Numbered from the stretch's first letter, positions 13,119 through 26,999 are shown. The stretch is 64,000 nucleotides of DNA from Serilophus lunatus (GCA_013399895.1 VXBA01000405.1:679291-743290), one strand, 5' to 3'. Program-made: numbers and translations. The notes: a model not told the origin generated them from the sequence alone.

Positions 13119-16100
13119 TGCATCAGAACACAAGCCTAGATCTTTAGGCAGCATCACAAAGATTTTTACAAATCAGATGCACACCTTTGAATTTAACCAG
13201 TAGAACTGGTACAGCTAAATTTTCTTATGTGGTTTTATGTATGGAGGCATCTATAGGTTTTCATAATGCACTGGCATATGGACATGTAAGTGGCATGTTT
13301 GCTTGGTGTCAGAAGTGATATTACTTTATTCTGATAAAGAAAAATCTAAACCAAGAAACCCAGCAGAGCTACTGAATGCTTTTGAGCTGCACAAAGGGGC
13401 TTTATCAACACAGTTTCAATATGAATATTTGTGTAGTACACTGCATGCTGCATCTCAAATAAGCAAATAACACTGCCTCTGCCTGTACTGTATATGAAAG
13501 GACTTGAATCTACACTGCCATTTAAATCCCACCAGGATATTCTGGTTATTTACCTGACATTGAATAGATACAGCTGAAACTTTGAGTTAAAATGCAGAGG
13601 AAAACTTAGGAGTAAAGCTGTCTGCCAAGGGTTGGTGAAAACAATGCAAAACACAACATTTCTGAATTTGAATTTTCAGGGGGATTGTTTGGATTTTCAC
13701 ATTCATAGAGCTGAGAAAAATCTACCTTCATATCCTCTGTGTACTGTGTTTGCTCTCCCAGCTGCTTTCTAAACAAAACATATTTTCTCTCTTCTATTAG
13801 ATGAAGGCATTTGTTGTGTGCCTATATGGCTTAAGTCCGAAGATTTTAACCCTGGTTCCCAGTGTGCCTTTTTGACTATATGTTATACACTAATCAGAGT
13901 CTCTTTTCCCCCCTCTGATTCACAACACTGATTGAATCTAAATAACCTCTCCTCACATCCTATTAGGTGTTCTGCTCTTCAAGTCCAGAGGTAATGCACG
14001 AATACATTATCCATAGGTGGAAACTGAAGGACTTCAGTGCAACTCTGCTTCCTTCCAAGTTTCTGTCAGTGTGGCTTCAGGGGGACCATTTAGAAATAAG
14101 GGCCAATGCACCCCAATAACAAGCAGTTGTGTCACTTTGAGTAAAATATCCAGGCTGTATCAGCAGTGTATCATCCTGTACCTTCACAGTTGTAAGCAAT
14201 GGTCCTGGTCACATGAGTCATGCCAATCAGAGCTTCCACCATCAAGAGAAGCACTTACATATTACTCTTTGTTATTCACCTTCAGGTAGGCATCTGTAAC
14301 CTTTCTTCATCTACAGTAAAATAATAGTTTTTCATAAGTGGCTTCCAGTCTTACCTTCCATCAGAGCAGCACATGCACAAAAGGAAACAGCATCCTTTAT
14401 CTGCTAGTGCACAGGGCTATGATTTGAGAGCTATGGATTCTCAAGCTGCTTTTGTCACAGGCTTGGTATGTGGCCAACAGTGTAATAGTAAATTCAACTC
14501 TTGTGATTGTTGTCTGAGGAAGACAGAATACTACAAATGGCCTTCTGTTTCCTAAAGTGTGTCTTTGGACATTGATTATGTACACTGCATGGTGTTAAGC
14601 TGCTAGTGTTTGTTAAAAATTATAATAGAACCTGAATTTCTTGCCCAAGCAGCCATTGAATTTAAAAACAGTTTCGTTTACAAATAGCAAGATATTAAAG
14701 CCACACACTGTATTTTGTACAGGTTTCACTGAACACTGATATTCTGGTGTTTGGTTTATTTGGGGGGGAAGGGGAAGGGAGCAGCAGTCATGCATGAATT
14801 ACAGAATACCTTTCTAAAACTGAAAATACAGAGGTGTAGTGTGCAGACGTTTGAAGTGTGTGACATGTGTTAGGAAATTTGTTTAGAGAGGTGAAATCCT
14901 AACTGTGTTAAAATCAGCAGGGCTTTTGCCATTTGTTCCAGCAGGCTATTAAATTCTCAGCTGAGAATAGTTTACCAGATTGGTGCGACCTTCTCAGCTT
15001 CTTTGTGGTTTTAGAATAATGTCCAGACAGAGCTAGATTAGATGGTTCATAGTTTTTAACTATGAGTTTGGAAATGCTTTACTAATTCCCCTAGCAATTG
15101 TTGTGCATGAACTAGTGTTTATTTCCATTTTAAGGGTAAGAAAATTGAATAAAACCCCTTGGGTGTTCAAAATTACACTGAGAGGGTCATAAAATTGAGA
15201 GACAAGTCTCTGACTAGTTGCAAATTCTGGCTATAGGTTTTCCTTGACAGAAGAACTAGAAGAAAAGATTGATGTCTTTTAGTGTCAGAGAGGCTGGAAA
15301 CTCCCTATAACCCTTAGAAGATATGAAGCGCACATTGAAGCATGGTGTAAATTTCTCTCTAACGCTGATTTCCTAGTTTGCATCACCATTTTTTGTTCTT
15401 GACTCTATTTCTTGTTTCTCTGATGCCCATTCTACTATTTTTAGAGATTTTTTTTTTGTGGATTTAGAGAGAACTGAAAAGTTTACAGCAACTTGCATGG
15501 TAGTAGGCATAAGTGATGGATTTGAAAAGCAGAAAGGTTAGATAACTATAATGTTGTATATACATAAGTAAAACCTATGAGCAATAGAGGGTTGTTTGCC
15601 CTCTGCCCTTGGAAGTGGGATGGAGGTGACTGTAAATCAAAACAAAAGAAATTAAAGATTAAACCGAAAAGAAAATATATTGTTTCAAATCCTCTCTTAT
15701 CAGACAAACCAAAAAACCTTTTTATCAACTAGACTTCTTTTTATTTTTTTCCCTTTAGGCCTCCTTTAAGTACCCCTTTGCACTCCAGCCTTCTAATGCA
15801 TAATGCACAAGTCTTAGAAGGTCACAGCTGGGTGGAGAGACTGTGTTTTCATTTGTTGTTTTGAGAGACTTTTTAGCTCCTACTATATCTGATTCTTGTA
15901 AGAAGAGTAAGTATTTAGAAAGCCTCCAGAGCCAAGGCTTTGAAGCTCAAAGCGCTTCTGAGGCCTCCTAGTTTTCAGAATAGAATGATGCCTTAACAAC
16001 CGTCACCTCTGGATTTTTTGTTGGAATGTTACATGGGGCCGGCTGAAACAGCTTTGTGAAAAGCAGAATCTTAAACAAAGCTTCTTCAGTTAGGATCTAT

Positions 16101-16473
16101 TGTCTGCAAGGCTCATCAGTATTGAAACACTTTTTGTTCATCAGTCTGTAACAAAATCTCCTGCTCATGGTACTGACTGTGGCTTTAGGAAGTGGTGCCG
16201 GAACTGCAGTTCCTGTAAAGAAAAATAGTTCAAACCCTGGGTGTAGCATTAGGAGGTTCATGGTGGAAACGTGCTCCTTGCAGTAAGTTTACATTTTTTT
16301 CCCCCTTTAGCAAATTGTAGGTTTCTATGCCAAAAAAGCAGGAGAGAGAATTTTAAACTATAACTCAGGGTAAATTAAAGGAGATCCATATGGTTAATCT
16401 GTCAGCTATTGCTTTCTCGTTCCATCTGGCAATAATCAATACCAGGCATAATGTAAGTAACCACAGTGTATTT

Positions 16474-16510
16474 TGTGTGTATGCATGTGTGCATGTGTGC
16501 ATGTGCATGT
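16474..16510. repeat. GT/GCAT-rich imperfect microsatellite
   Basis: Alternating purine-pyrimidine sequence built from GTGTGCAT-like units (for example GCATGTGTGCATGTGTGC). Such runs are length-variable and can adopt Z-DNA. A CA-rich run of opposite sense lies about 220 bp downstream. Confidence 0.85.
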
Positions 16511-16732
16511 TCTATACTTCCGTTCCGTTTTAAAATCACATCTGTATTTTATTAGGGAGTTGCTTGGATGGTATTGTTACCAGCATTCCACACTTGCAGC
16601 ATTGCTCTGCTCCATAGTGATAAATATTTAATAAGTTTGACTGTGACAATGTAGAATAATAGGCTCTGCCAGAAATGCAGTTGAATCACTCGAGCCTGTA
16701 GAGGCCATCACAGGCAGGGGAACATATGCCTG

Positions 16733-16766
16733 CACACACACACACACAAACGCACTCACACACGCA
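16733..16766. repeat. CA dinucleotide microsatellite, imperfect
   Basis: Eight CA units followed by interrupted CA/CG-containing units (AAACGCACTCACACACGC). This is the complementary sense of the GT-rich run at 16474-16510. Confidence 0.88.
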
Positions 16767-19700
16767 AATGGGATCACACTCTGTCATTCAGTCACTGGAT
16801 TTAATGTTTATTATCATGGGGAATTCTTATCCTATTTAAGCCTGTCTAGATGGTTCTAGAATTTCAGACAAATACCCAGCTGAGAAAATGTAATCCAATA
16901 GTACTTTGTTTTAGGGAGCTGTTGAATAGGGACGTACCAGACCAGTTCTGTTTTAGCTATTAACTTTTTCCTGTTCATCATACTGATTGTCTTTTCTTTC
17001 TTCAGTAGCTCTTCTTGTTCTCTTATATACTGTTGCTGCAGTGGCAGTGTTCTCTGGTTTAGAAAGGCAATTAAGTAAAGTTATATCTTCAGAACATAGA
17101 TGTGCAGCAATAGGGATCGTGGTGCATTTAATTTTAATTGCTTCATCTGCTTAAGAAAGGACTACTAGAAATCATGGAGAAGGTGTAATATCCCTTTTGA
17201 ATCTCTGTCATAGAGATTTTCAAGGTGTTTCAGGTACTACATTACTGCATCTATAAATAATACATTTTTAAAGGCAGCATACTGGGAAGAGCTGAATTTT
17301 GTGGTGATGAATTTATGGTGAGTTAAGTAAGTTGTCCAAGAGAGAAAGGAGAACCAAATTAAAATAACCTATACTTCTCTGCTTCCCTCTCCCCTGCATG
17401 CCATATTCTGTGGAAGGAATCATGATTTTGTATGACAAAAGAGTTCACATTATGTCAGGTATTTCCTTGACAGACAATAAAGAAAAGTGTGTTGCTGTAA
17501 GGCAATTGAATATATGTTGCAAAACATGATAGATTTGAAGGTCAATGGATCCAGCATTCAATCTAGCAAACAATCTATCCAGCTTGATTTATCTGTCAAT
17601 ATTTAGAGCTAGTCAATATTTTGTTTTATGAAGGAACATTCATATTTAAAAATGTTGTTTAAATAAATTGGTTTCACTTGCAGAAAAAATATTTTCCAAA
17701 AAATCATATGTTTTAATTCTGTGCTGAAATATTAATTCACTTCATACCCAGGTATGAATACTTTGCTATGGGCTAAGATGCCTTCACCTTTGTACTATTT
17801 TAATAATAATGATAGTTAAAAAAATATATTCTTTTTTTTTCCTAATCAAACTGTTTGCTCTGTTTTATAGCAACAGAAATAATGCAAGAAACAACAAAAT
17901 ATCAAACCTTTAAGTACTAAATTTTCTACTTCAAAAAAAATTCTTTTAGCATCCACATCAGAGAAATTAATGAACAATTATCTATTATTAGTAATTTTTT
18001 AAACTATTTTTTTGCACTGTCCAAGTACAACCTATTGAACCCTATGCTTTAGGTATAGAATAGTAAACGGACAAGCCTTGGCTTCTCTCATCTTTCTAAT
18101 CCTGATGGGGGAAGGTCTGCGTATGGGGATTACATTATCAAGTGACCAAAAGAGTAAGCTTATTTTCCCCATGTTTTTGTTTTCAACTAAGAGCAGAATG
18201 TATGTGGAATTGGCACATACCACCTCCTGCCCCCTCACTTCCCCAAACATCACCAACAAAAAACTGAATGCAAAACCATACACCATCCTATTTAGCTCTT
18301 TTAAGGCACTGGCTGGGCACAAGGGAAGCATAAATGTGGGAAAGACAATGAGCAAAAAGGCAAACTATGTTGTTGAATACTAAAAGTGATTGTCAGGAAT
18401 AGTTACGCTGTGTTTATGGTGAACTCTGTGGATTGACTCACTGCTGTGCAACCTGAAGTGTACTTGGTAAAGCACTCTGTCACTGTTTTGTTCAGTGCAA
18501 AGAGGATGGATAAGACAAAATAAAGCTGGAACAGGAGGTGCACTCAACAGATACAGAAGAAAAGACAGTTGTTGAGCTCTGAACACATAACTTAGTATAC
18601 ATAGATTAAATGGAGTATTAGAATTATTGATTTATAATCTGAAATGGAAAAGAAATGCATTCCCTAATTGCTCTTACTTTTGTATAGTCAGTGGCTAGAG
18701 CGATAATGGATCTCCTTCTTCCAATAAAAGACTAGTTTCTTAAAATAAACAATGAAATGGTGCTCTTCTTCCCCTCCTTCTAGCACACACAAAGTAAATT
18801 ACACTTAAAACTTTAAAATATTACTGGAAAAAATCTCAGTCAATATTTCATGAAAATACACCCATAGCTTACATTCTGACCTTCCATTTTGGTAAGAGAT
18901 CTCCCTCTCACTCTCACAGGGCTAAACTGAACTGTTTTATCTGGTGCACAGGATAGAAGCCATCTGCCACAGAAAAAAACCAAACAACAAACAACCAAAC
19001 AAACTTCAGTATGTGTTTTGGTCTGATATTCAAGTTGCATATCAGAATTGCATATAAGGTTTTATATTAATCAAATAGTGTTGTCTGTTGGTTGGGGGTT
19101 GTGGTGGGGGTGGTGGTTGTATTTTTGTTTGTTTATTTCTTTTTTAAGTAAAATTAACTACATGACAAGGCAGTTTTTTGTGTAAGTTTTTGTCTACTGA
19201 AATGTGTTTAAAGTCCTGCTACTTTGAGCTCGGTAGGAAGAATCCTATTAGCCTGCACTACATGCTAATATATAGAGAACCCGCAAGAGTTAATGCATGC
19301 TGATATGCCTTATTGATCTGCCACAGTTTGGGAAAGGAATCCCAGTTAACTACAGCTTAACACAGTTATTTCTGTTCATCCCTGAAAGTGACACATCCTG
19401 GAATTTTAGATTAACTTCTGAGCTGTAGAAAAAGACTATTATTTTTATTATTTTTCTTTAGGAGTGTGATCCAGTTGGGAGGGTCTCAGCCAGTGGAATA
19501 GAATGGTCTCATTCCTGGCAGATGGAATTGTATGTCTTCCTGGAGTTGTTACAATGTCCAGGTCATAGAGCTTTGGACGGGCAAAATAAAATGGAGCTTG
19601 TAGATAAGGAGTTTTGTTATTTTAAGGACTGAAAACACTAAATTAGTACTCCCTTGATATTCAAATATCATCAAACCCTGAGATGCAGGTGTTGGCATCT

Positions 19701-20366
19701 AAGATCAGGTATATTTCAAATCTGGAAAATTTTTCTCAGCATTGGCTACTCAACAAGATATGCTTTAGGAATTTTTTTTCCTTGCTTTTACAGGTTTCTT
19801 ATAAAAATTATGCTCTACCTCATACATGCAGAAAATATAGAAGACCTCAAACCACCCAATCTGCCAAATAAGGACTTTTCAGACAGTTTTTATATTACCC
19901 TATTGCTATTTATTACTCAGTATCTAAAATAGTTACAAAATATTCAGTCACTTCTTTTTATAGAAGAAAAAAAGTGATTGTGGAACCTAAACCCACTACC
20001 TTTAAGCAAGTTAATTCTTTTCTATCTTAAAGTGGTACTCTATTGCTGAGGTTAAAGGACTTACAGCAATTTCTCTCAGCTCCTTAGGTATAAAATAATT
20101 GCTTTGCTGATGTAACATGATGAAGGGATCTTAGAAGTTTGTGTCTACAGGGCACTAATGTTAAATGATAAGAGGAATATTCCCTGATATGCAAATATTG
20201 CTGTTATTCAGCAGCATGCACCTTTATCAGAATAATCATTGCAGGTGATCTTCCTCGTCCTAGAGTATATATGTTCCAGATGTGAAGTTACTTCAAATAA
20301 ATAGCAGGTAAAACTTATGTTAATTCCATTATTAAACACCTGTCCTGTTATACAATATAAAAAAAG

Positions 20367-20368
<2 letters not shown>

Positions 20369-20397
<29 letters not shown>
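20369..20397. repeat. AT dinucleotide microsatellite
   Basis: About 14 uninterrupted AT units directly after an A-rich segment. It is likely length-polymorphic. Confidence 0.92.
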
Positions 20398-20398
<1 letters not shown>

Positions 20399-20606
20399 CC
20401 CAACCTTTATAAAAAAAACATAGATAATTAAAAAAATCAGAAGGAAACACAACTGTGGCATGGGATTCGCAAGCTACCTGTGTATTCTATAGTGAACTGA
20501 ATATTTAAGTATAAATGATTATCCATAATTATTAAAAAGATATATTTTTCCATTGTCCTGGGTTAGTGGAATACAGGTTATAGCATACAAGGAAGATGCA
20601 TGGGAA

Positions 20607-20775
20607 TATGAGTAAGAGCTTATTTACTGTGCAGATGACTGCACATTGGAACAGGTTGCCCAGAGAGTCTTCCTCGGTAGAGATACTCAAGGACTGTCTG
20701 GATGCAATCCTGTGCAATGTGCTCTAAGATATCTCTGCTTGAGCAGGAAGGTTAGATCAGACCATAACTCCACTA
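20607..20775 (+). mobile_element. CR1 LINE 3'-end fragment
   Basis: Short copy of the CR1 terminal region: ATTTACTGTGCAGATGACTG, then TTGGAACAGGTTGCCCAGAG, GATACTCAAGGACTGTCTGG, CCTGTGCAATGTGCTCTA and GCTTGAGCAGGAAGGTTAG. The final ATTCTGTG repeat has been lost or has decayed. It belongs to the same CR1 type as the copies at 24.4 and 28.3 kb, which differs from the copy at 0.7 kb in its 3' UTR. Confidence 0.9.
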
Positions 20776-21705
20776 CCAAATTAATATCTTATTTTAGATA
20801 TTTATTTTCTGCCTTTTTGATATAAAAAAAATCCATTAAGAATTAATTCCCTTGTAAATTCTTGAACTGCATTGAAGTGCCATCCACATAACCATCGTGC
20901 TAAGGGCTGAGATTATGGAATCTTGGTATTACTGGTGTTGTTATTAATATTTTTAGTGTGAAGAACTATGTCACCATCAGAGTTGGTCGTATGATGGTGC
21001 AGGAGAGAAAATGGATACTCTGAGTTCAGCTTGCTTTGTCATGCCAGAGACGTACACTTTTTGAATAGTTTTTACAACAAAATAAAATTTCCAGAAGTGG
21101 AAAATTTTGAGCATGACTGGAATTCATACTTTATGAAGCATCCTACCTCACTGTTATCCTTTCCCTTGCTACCTAAAATATTTAAGAACACATAATTTTT
21201 TTTCTGAAATGAAATGGCAGAATAACTAGGAGACCTCTTAGGGTATGCAGCGTTCTGGGAAGTACATGCATTTAGAGAATATTAATTTTGCCCTTAAGGC
21301 AAAGGGGTCTCCATCTGCTCAACCCTTTCATTGCTTAGCCTGTGAAAGACTCTACATTAATTTTCAGTGAATTCTTAATCTCTGTAGGAGTGGTTACTAT
21401 GCTGACATTGTAAACCAGTGCCACCATTTAAAATTCCAATTATCATTGATTTCTTTATGAATCTATTTGACTATGCTTAATTTCTGACATATTTCTACTA
21501 ATGTTATATCTTGGGATATGCTTTAATTAGATTTAACCAGCTTGGAAATGAACTGTGAGCTTACTGGAGCTCTGCCAATAAGCCGTATGATTTTATGCGG
21601 TTTGATCTATTTAGATGTCTTATGTATGTTGATTCATAAAGGCTAGAAGATCTATCTATATTAGAGTCAGCAGTAGCAGTGAGAAATTTTGTTTCATATA
21701 TCATG
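20776..21705. other. AT-rich unique DNA, nothing recognised
   Basis: AT-rich spacer between a CR1 fragment and a solo LTR. I see no repeat, RNA or coding signal in it. Confidence 0.6.
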
Positions 21706-21710
21706 GCTTC

Positions 21711-22289
21711 TGTGCTGGTTTTGGCTGGGTTATAGATTATTTTCTTCACAGTAGCTGGTAGGGGGTCATGTTTTGGTATTGTGGTAAAAACAGTATTGAT
21801 GATATAGGTATGTTTCTGTTATTGCTGAGAAGTGCTTACACAATACCAAGGTCTTTTCTACTCCTCACCCCACCATTGAGGAGGCAGGGGGTGCACAAGA
21901 AATTGAGCACAACCAGGACAGTTGACTCCAGCTGACCCAAGGGATTCCATACCGTATGGCATCATGCTCAGTCTGTAGAGCTGGGGAAAGAAGGAAAGGG
22001 AGGATGTTTGGAGTGATGATGTTTGTCTTCACAGGTCACCTTTAGGTGATGGAACCCTGTTTTCCTGGCTGAACTGGAGGTGGCTGAACACCTACTTGAT
22101 CATGGTGAGTGAATTTCCAGCTTTGCTTTGCTTAAGTACATAACTTCTCCTTTCCCCGTTAAACTTTTCTTATCTCAACCCACAGTGTTTCTCAATTTTC
22201 CTCTAATGATTCTCTCACCCATTCCACCTAAGGGAAGTAAGTGAGTGGCAGCATGGGGCTTAGTTGTCATCTGGGGTTTAACCATGACA
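21711..22289 (+). mobile_element. Solo LTR, avian ERVL-type
   Basis: A 579-bp solo LTR starting TGTGCTGGTTTTGGCTGGG and ending GGGGTTTAACCATGACA, so it has TG...CA ends with partly complementary termini. Internal landmarks typical of this abundant avian family are TTCTTCACAGTAGCTGGTAG near 21740, CAGCTGACCCAAGGGATTCC near 21930, the AAACTTTTCTTATCTCAACC block near 22160 around the poly-A signal position, and TGATTCTCTCACCCATTCCA near 22208. Flanks are GCTTC (21706-21710) and ACTTC (22290-22294), a 5-bp target duplication with one mismatch, which suits ERVL-type integration. No internal gag, pol or env sequence remains, so the provirus was lost by LTR-LTR recombination. The weak TATA region is decayed. 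Confidence 0.9.
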
Positions 22290-22294
22290 ACTTC

Positions 22295-24416
22295 ATATGA
22301 ATGAAGCCAGGCAACTGAAAACTCTCTCATTTAGTAAACATGAGAAATAAAGCATTCAAAGGCTATTGTTCAATGTCTCCTACACATTCAAAAAGAAATT
22401 CTTTGGCTACCTAGAGACATGAATAACATTAGCATTAGCTTGAACTGGTAATAGCAATTTCTATATATAAGAACTCTCAAGTAAACCTTTTCTATTCTAA
22501 GAGATGATTTCTGAAACACAGGGGTATGTTTTGTTACTTCAGGTTACGTTACACCCTTCCACTAGTTCAGGAATTGACCTCTCCATAAATGTTTCATGGT
22601 GTTTTGTAATAAGCTCATCTGTATAAGACACATTTTTACTGTTCTTATTTTGAGAGGTAGATTTATTTCCACTAAATCCAAGTGAAGTCTATGATCTCTG
22701 TTTTGAGCTGAATAGTTTTATAAATGCTAAGTTCTTTGAAAGATTCTCATCAGACTAAGGTAAATATGCAAATTGTTTGACACTTATTAGTTGTGTTTTA
22801 TATTCAAGATCTGCTTCATGTACCATAGTAAGAATGTGATTCTGTATAATTCTATTTTAAATAAAGTATTTGGATGCTATTTATGAGAAGCTTGCGGATC
22901 TCATGTCTTTCTTAGTTAAGTACCACGGTCCTCTGAGGGTGCAATGCAAGTATGGTGCTTCATTGAGAACTTTCTATTGGAAGGTCTGATTTAGCACTAC
23001 ATTGCTTCTAAAATGATTTCCTGTAATTATCAGATCTGTTAAACAGAGGTTGACAGATGAATGGACCTAAAAATGTTGATGTTCTGTTATGTGCTGTAAA
23101 GAGATAAAAATTAAGGAATAAGGAAAAAATCAGTCTGCAAAATTGTGAGTGAGAGAAAAGTCTGTCAAAGGTTATATCCTGTGTTATGAAAGATAGAAAT
23201 ATGATGAGAGGATATGGTCTGTTCTGCAGTAAAGAGAAAATAGACTCCCCATCCAGAAATTTTGTCTACTGCTGAGTCTCTGCAGGTGAGCAACTTAGCT
23301 ATTTAAGTGGGCAGCTTGAAGCAGTTTTTCCAGCCTCACTTCTCTAATGCATCCACTCCCTTCCCCTCTGCCTTCGTTGTGTTATGCTGTCCCCTTCTGT
23401 TGCAGAATGCACCCCTTTCTAATTGTCAGGCTCATTGGTTTATAAGAATGGACTTCATGCAAGGGCATCTAACTGGGTTAGTGAGTAGCAATCAGGGATA
23501 ACAGGGATTCATACCACCCACCAGTCCTCTCTTGAATATTATCAGTAAGGGAGGGCAAGTGCTCTGCTGCCTCATACTAGGTATTTTATTCACTGCGTTC
23601 CAGGGTTTATGGATCTGTATCTATCTCACTAACCTTTGATACCCTGTTGACACTGGCTTGTGATGATATCCTCCCACCTATTGCCCAAGGAAGTGAAAAG
23701 GAAAAGGCAGATAAGATTAAAAAAATGTGTAAAACAAGGCAGAGTAAATTGTATCTGCCTTCTGTTACAAGCATAAACAGGAAAACTGCAAACTTTTCAA
23801 AGAGAATTTTCAGAAAAACCTTAACACATTTCAGAACTGTTGTTGTAGTCAATACAACTAACCTAGGAGTTGCGGTCCACTTTGTTACAGGTATGTTATC
23901 AGTGTTGATGCTACTTCAGTAAAGTATAAGAGTATCCCAGACACCTTCACCCTAGGCGTGTCAATGATCAGTATCTGACTGTGCATGATAATCCTGAGCC
24001 AAGAGTAAACATGGAACAACTATTTGCTTCCTTTCCCAGTACACAAACCAAGTGGCATTTGATTAAGCTATCAGGTGGCAACATTAAACCAAACAAAAAA
24101 GGAGTCAATGAATTAGAAAACATACAATAAAATTGTGTAACTATGCTGTATGAATATGTGCATGATAAACCTGCACGTAGGATCAAAATTTGGAAACCTA
24201 TGTTTTGCAGAAGAGAAGTACACTGTGGGGTCTTACACATAGATAACAGCTGACCTAGTCTGCAAATTGATAGTAGCTTGGTAAATACCTAGAGCATTGT
24301 TATATGCCTTCCCTGTTTCTTCACTCTTATTCAGTACAACAGTTTGAAAAGGGCTTTGGAGGGGGAAGAATGTAAGAAACCCTACTTACCTGTTTAGAAA
24401 GAGCATTGCCAGTAGA
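22295..24416. other. AT-rich unique DNA, no gene recognised
   Basis: About 2.1 kb. Overlapping chance frames lie on both strands near 23.6-23.9 kb, with no domain recognised. No repeat family was identified. Confidence 0.55.
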
Positions 24417-24980
24417 TTGAGGCAGGTGATCCTGACTCTTTATGCAGCCATGTGTGATGAGGTCACATTTGGAGTACTGTGTTCAATACTGGGCTCCACG
24501 GTACAAGACAGACATGTGGCTCCTGGAGCAAGTCCATTGAAGACCTACCTAGTTCATCAGGGGTCTGAAGTATCTCTCTTATAAGGAACAGCTGAGGGAG
24601 CTAGGCCTGCTTCTCCTCAAGAAGAGGTGATTGAGAGGGGACCCCACAAATATGCATGAATATCTAAAGAGTGGGCGTTAAGTGGATGGAGCCAGGCTAT
24701 TCTCAGTAGTGCCAAGCAACAGAAAAAGAGGAAATGGGCAGAAAGTTATGCACAGAAAATTCCACCTAAACTAGACATGAGAAAGAACTTTACTGTGCAG
24801 GTGACCATACACTGGAACAGGTTGCCCAGAGAGGTTATGGAGTCTCCCTCACTGGAGATATTCAAGAATCATCTGGACACAAGACTGTGCCATGTGTTCT
24901 AGAGCAGGAAGGTAGGACCACATGACCCGCTGTGGTTCCTTTCAACCTTACCCATTCTGTGGTTCCATGGTTCTGTGAAT
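24417..24980 (+). mobile_element. CR1 LINE retrotransposon 3' end
   Basis: About 560 bp of CR1 in plus orientation. Landmarks in order are GGTGATCCTGACTCTTTATG near 24425, TTTGGAGTACTGTGTTCAAT near 24468, GGAGCAAGTCC near 24525, CATCAGGGGTCTGAAGTATC near 24556, AGTGGATGGAGCCAGGC near 24680, TGGAACAGGTTGCCCAGAGA near 24812, and a degenerate ATTCTGTGGTTCCATGG followed by TTCTGTGAA tail ending near 24980. The reverse-transcriptase end frame is broken, so the copy is inactive. It belongs to the same subfamily as the split copy at 27.7-28.6 kb. Confidence 0.95.
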
Positions 24981-26999
24981 GCAAATGGGGACTTCACTTC
25001 ATGAAGAATAAAATTCTGTAAATGTAGTCACATCCCCTAGCATTTCCATCTCTTGAAACAAAACAATTAAACAGCTGTTCAAACATCCTAGAGGAAGAAC
25101 TTGGGAAGAAAATACATACAAAGAGTTTTAGGATCCTCCAAACCAAGTGCATTGAGATTAGTATTATTACTAGAGCACAAGCCTAATTGGAACATTACAT
25201 TTTGCTGTGGGCAGTAAATTTGTTATTGCAACAAAGTGATTAACAGTCTCACCATCTGTTACAGGTGTAATGAAAATTGACAGATTTATTAATGTGTAAC
25301 ATTGAGATGATCTGTCTTTGCATTCCTGTCTTTGCTATTTAATGTATTATTTTCTTCAAGTAATAACAATATATTAAACTTTAAATAATATGTATTTACT
25401 AATTAAATCTATTTCTTTTCACATTTTCCTTCTTTATTTATTACTCAATCATGACCTAAAGACTTCAAAAGCCCCTAAAATAGGCTACTAAATGAGAAAA
25501 TAATGCACTCCTTTTTAAAGGCTTGTTGTCACAAAGCCACGTCATATAGGCTGAGACTAAAGGTCTGTTTAGCTTGCTGTTTCCTATTTTGATGGTAGCT
25601 CACAGATAATGCTTAGAGGGAGAACAAGAATCAGGGCAGGCGCAGAACAATGCTCCTTTGAAACGTCCCAGTTTAAGGCATTTAACAGGCCAGACTTTCT
25701 GAGCCAGGGGCTGTTATTTGTCCACTGTGTTTAAAAGCCGCTAGCGGACCTGTCTTCTGTGATTTTTGTCTAGTTCTTTTTTGAGCTTGTTCAGCCTTTT
25801 GGCCTCAACAGCTTACTGTGTCAATGAGTTGGACAGTTTATTATGTAATGTGGGTTTAAATTTGGGACCTGGAAATTTCATTAGATGCCCTCCAGTTTCT
25901 GGATTGTGAGGAAATATGTACTGAATTCTCCTGTCCTCATTTTCTATGACTACCGTCAAAATCGCTGGAAACAAGGATTCTTCTGTGGATTGAACGAGAA
26001 CTACAATGTAATAAAATAAGAAAAACATTCCATTTTATCTGTTAACACAAAACATTTACAAAAAATCACTGATCCTAAGAAACTTGGTGAAATTATTTTC
26101 TGTCCTGTGGTACAGTTCTACAGTCAGAAAGGGGTAAAACCTCAAACACTTGACTGCTGGGAGAAGAATGATGATGATGACTTTAATATATCTGCTAATA
26201 AATATGTGTCTCTAGTGTGTCCTATGCAGACAACCTGCTTTAAATGCATGAAAAGATAAAAATTAAGGGAGTAAATATTGAAAGAAACCTGTGAGAAATG
26301 AGCTTATATTAGAAATAGTTCTAATTCAATAGTGACAGAAGATATATTTAGATAGAATGAAAGATGATTTGCTGTCAGTCTGTTTCTTATTTGTAAAAAT
26401 TTGGATGAGGCCCTGTTATTCATAAAATGTGGTCTCTTTCTGACTCCATACTGGAGTTGGCAGCACAACTGAGGATGGCAGTTAAAGGGCCTTGTAACCC
26501 TGTATCTTCTAAACATTTTTGTTGCAAAATCCTGGTGGATTTCTAGAACATTTCTTGTATCTTTCTTGTATTTCCCAAATTTGGGTAAGCATGTCTCCAC
26601 AAGCTCAGAGGAAGCTTTTGCCAGTTTAATAGCCTTTTACTGTAATGTGGAATTCCCTAATAGCTCCTAACATAGCATGAACTGCATAAATTCAGTTTAG
26701 AGACAAATCAAGAGTGCATCAGAAAGGGACAAAAGATGGAAAGCTATACTTTCCATGTGATGGATCCCGGAAAGAGTTTAAGCTGGATGGCAAACCAGTA
26801 CCAAAGAGTTTGTCTTTCCTGTGCTGCTGAGTGAGCAGCTCTTCCCTTCCTGCTTTTTTCATTCCATCAAGACAATGTTTAACTCTGACAAAAAAAGGAA
26901 TAAAAGCCAGAAGGTGTAAACACTTAAGAAAGAGAAGTTTGATAAGCAGACTGATTGAATTAGGATGAGAAGTCTGTTCCTTGCTGTGATTGCAATAAG
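24981..26999. other. AT-rich unique DNA, no gene recognised
   Basis: About 2 kb. The minus-strand frames at 25813-26028 and 26304-26600 are within chance length and have no domain I can name. Confidence 0.55.

Larger units (their letters stand above)
13119..20606. other. AT-rich unique DNA with simple repeats
   Basis: About 7.5 kb without a recognisable gene. It holds the GT-rich and CA-rich repeats at 16.5 and 16.7 kb, a G-rich run near 19.1 kb, an AT dinucleotide run at 20.37 kb, and a small perfect hairpin CATAGTT-TTT-AACTATG near 15047. Minus-strand frames such as 18032-18355 have no recognisable domain. Confidence 0.55.

Noticed and set aside
15047..15064. Small perfect hairpin (7-bp stem, 3-base loop) as an RNA element
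   Set aside because: Far too short for a microRNA precursor. Such hairpins are common by chance in AT-rich DNA.
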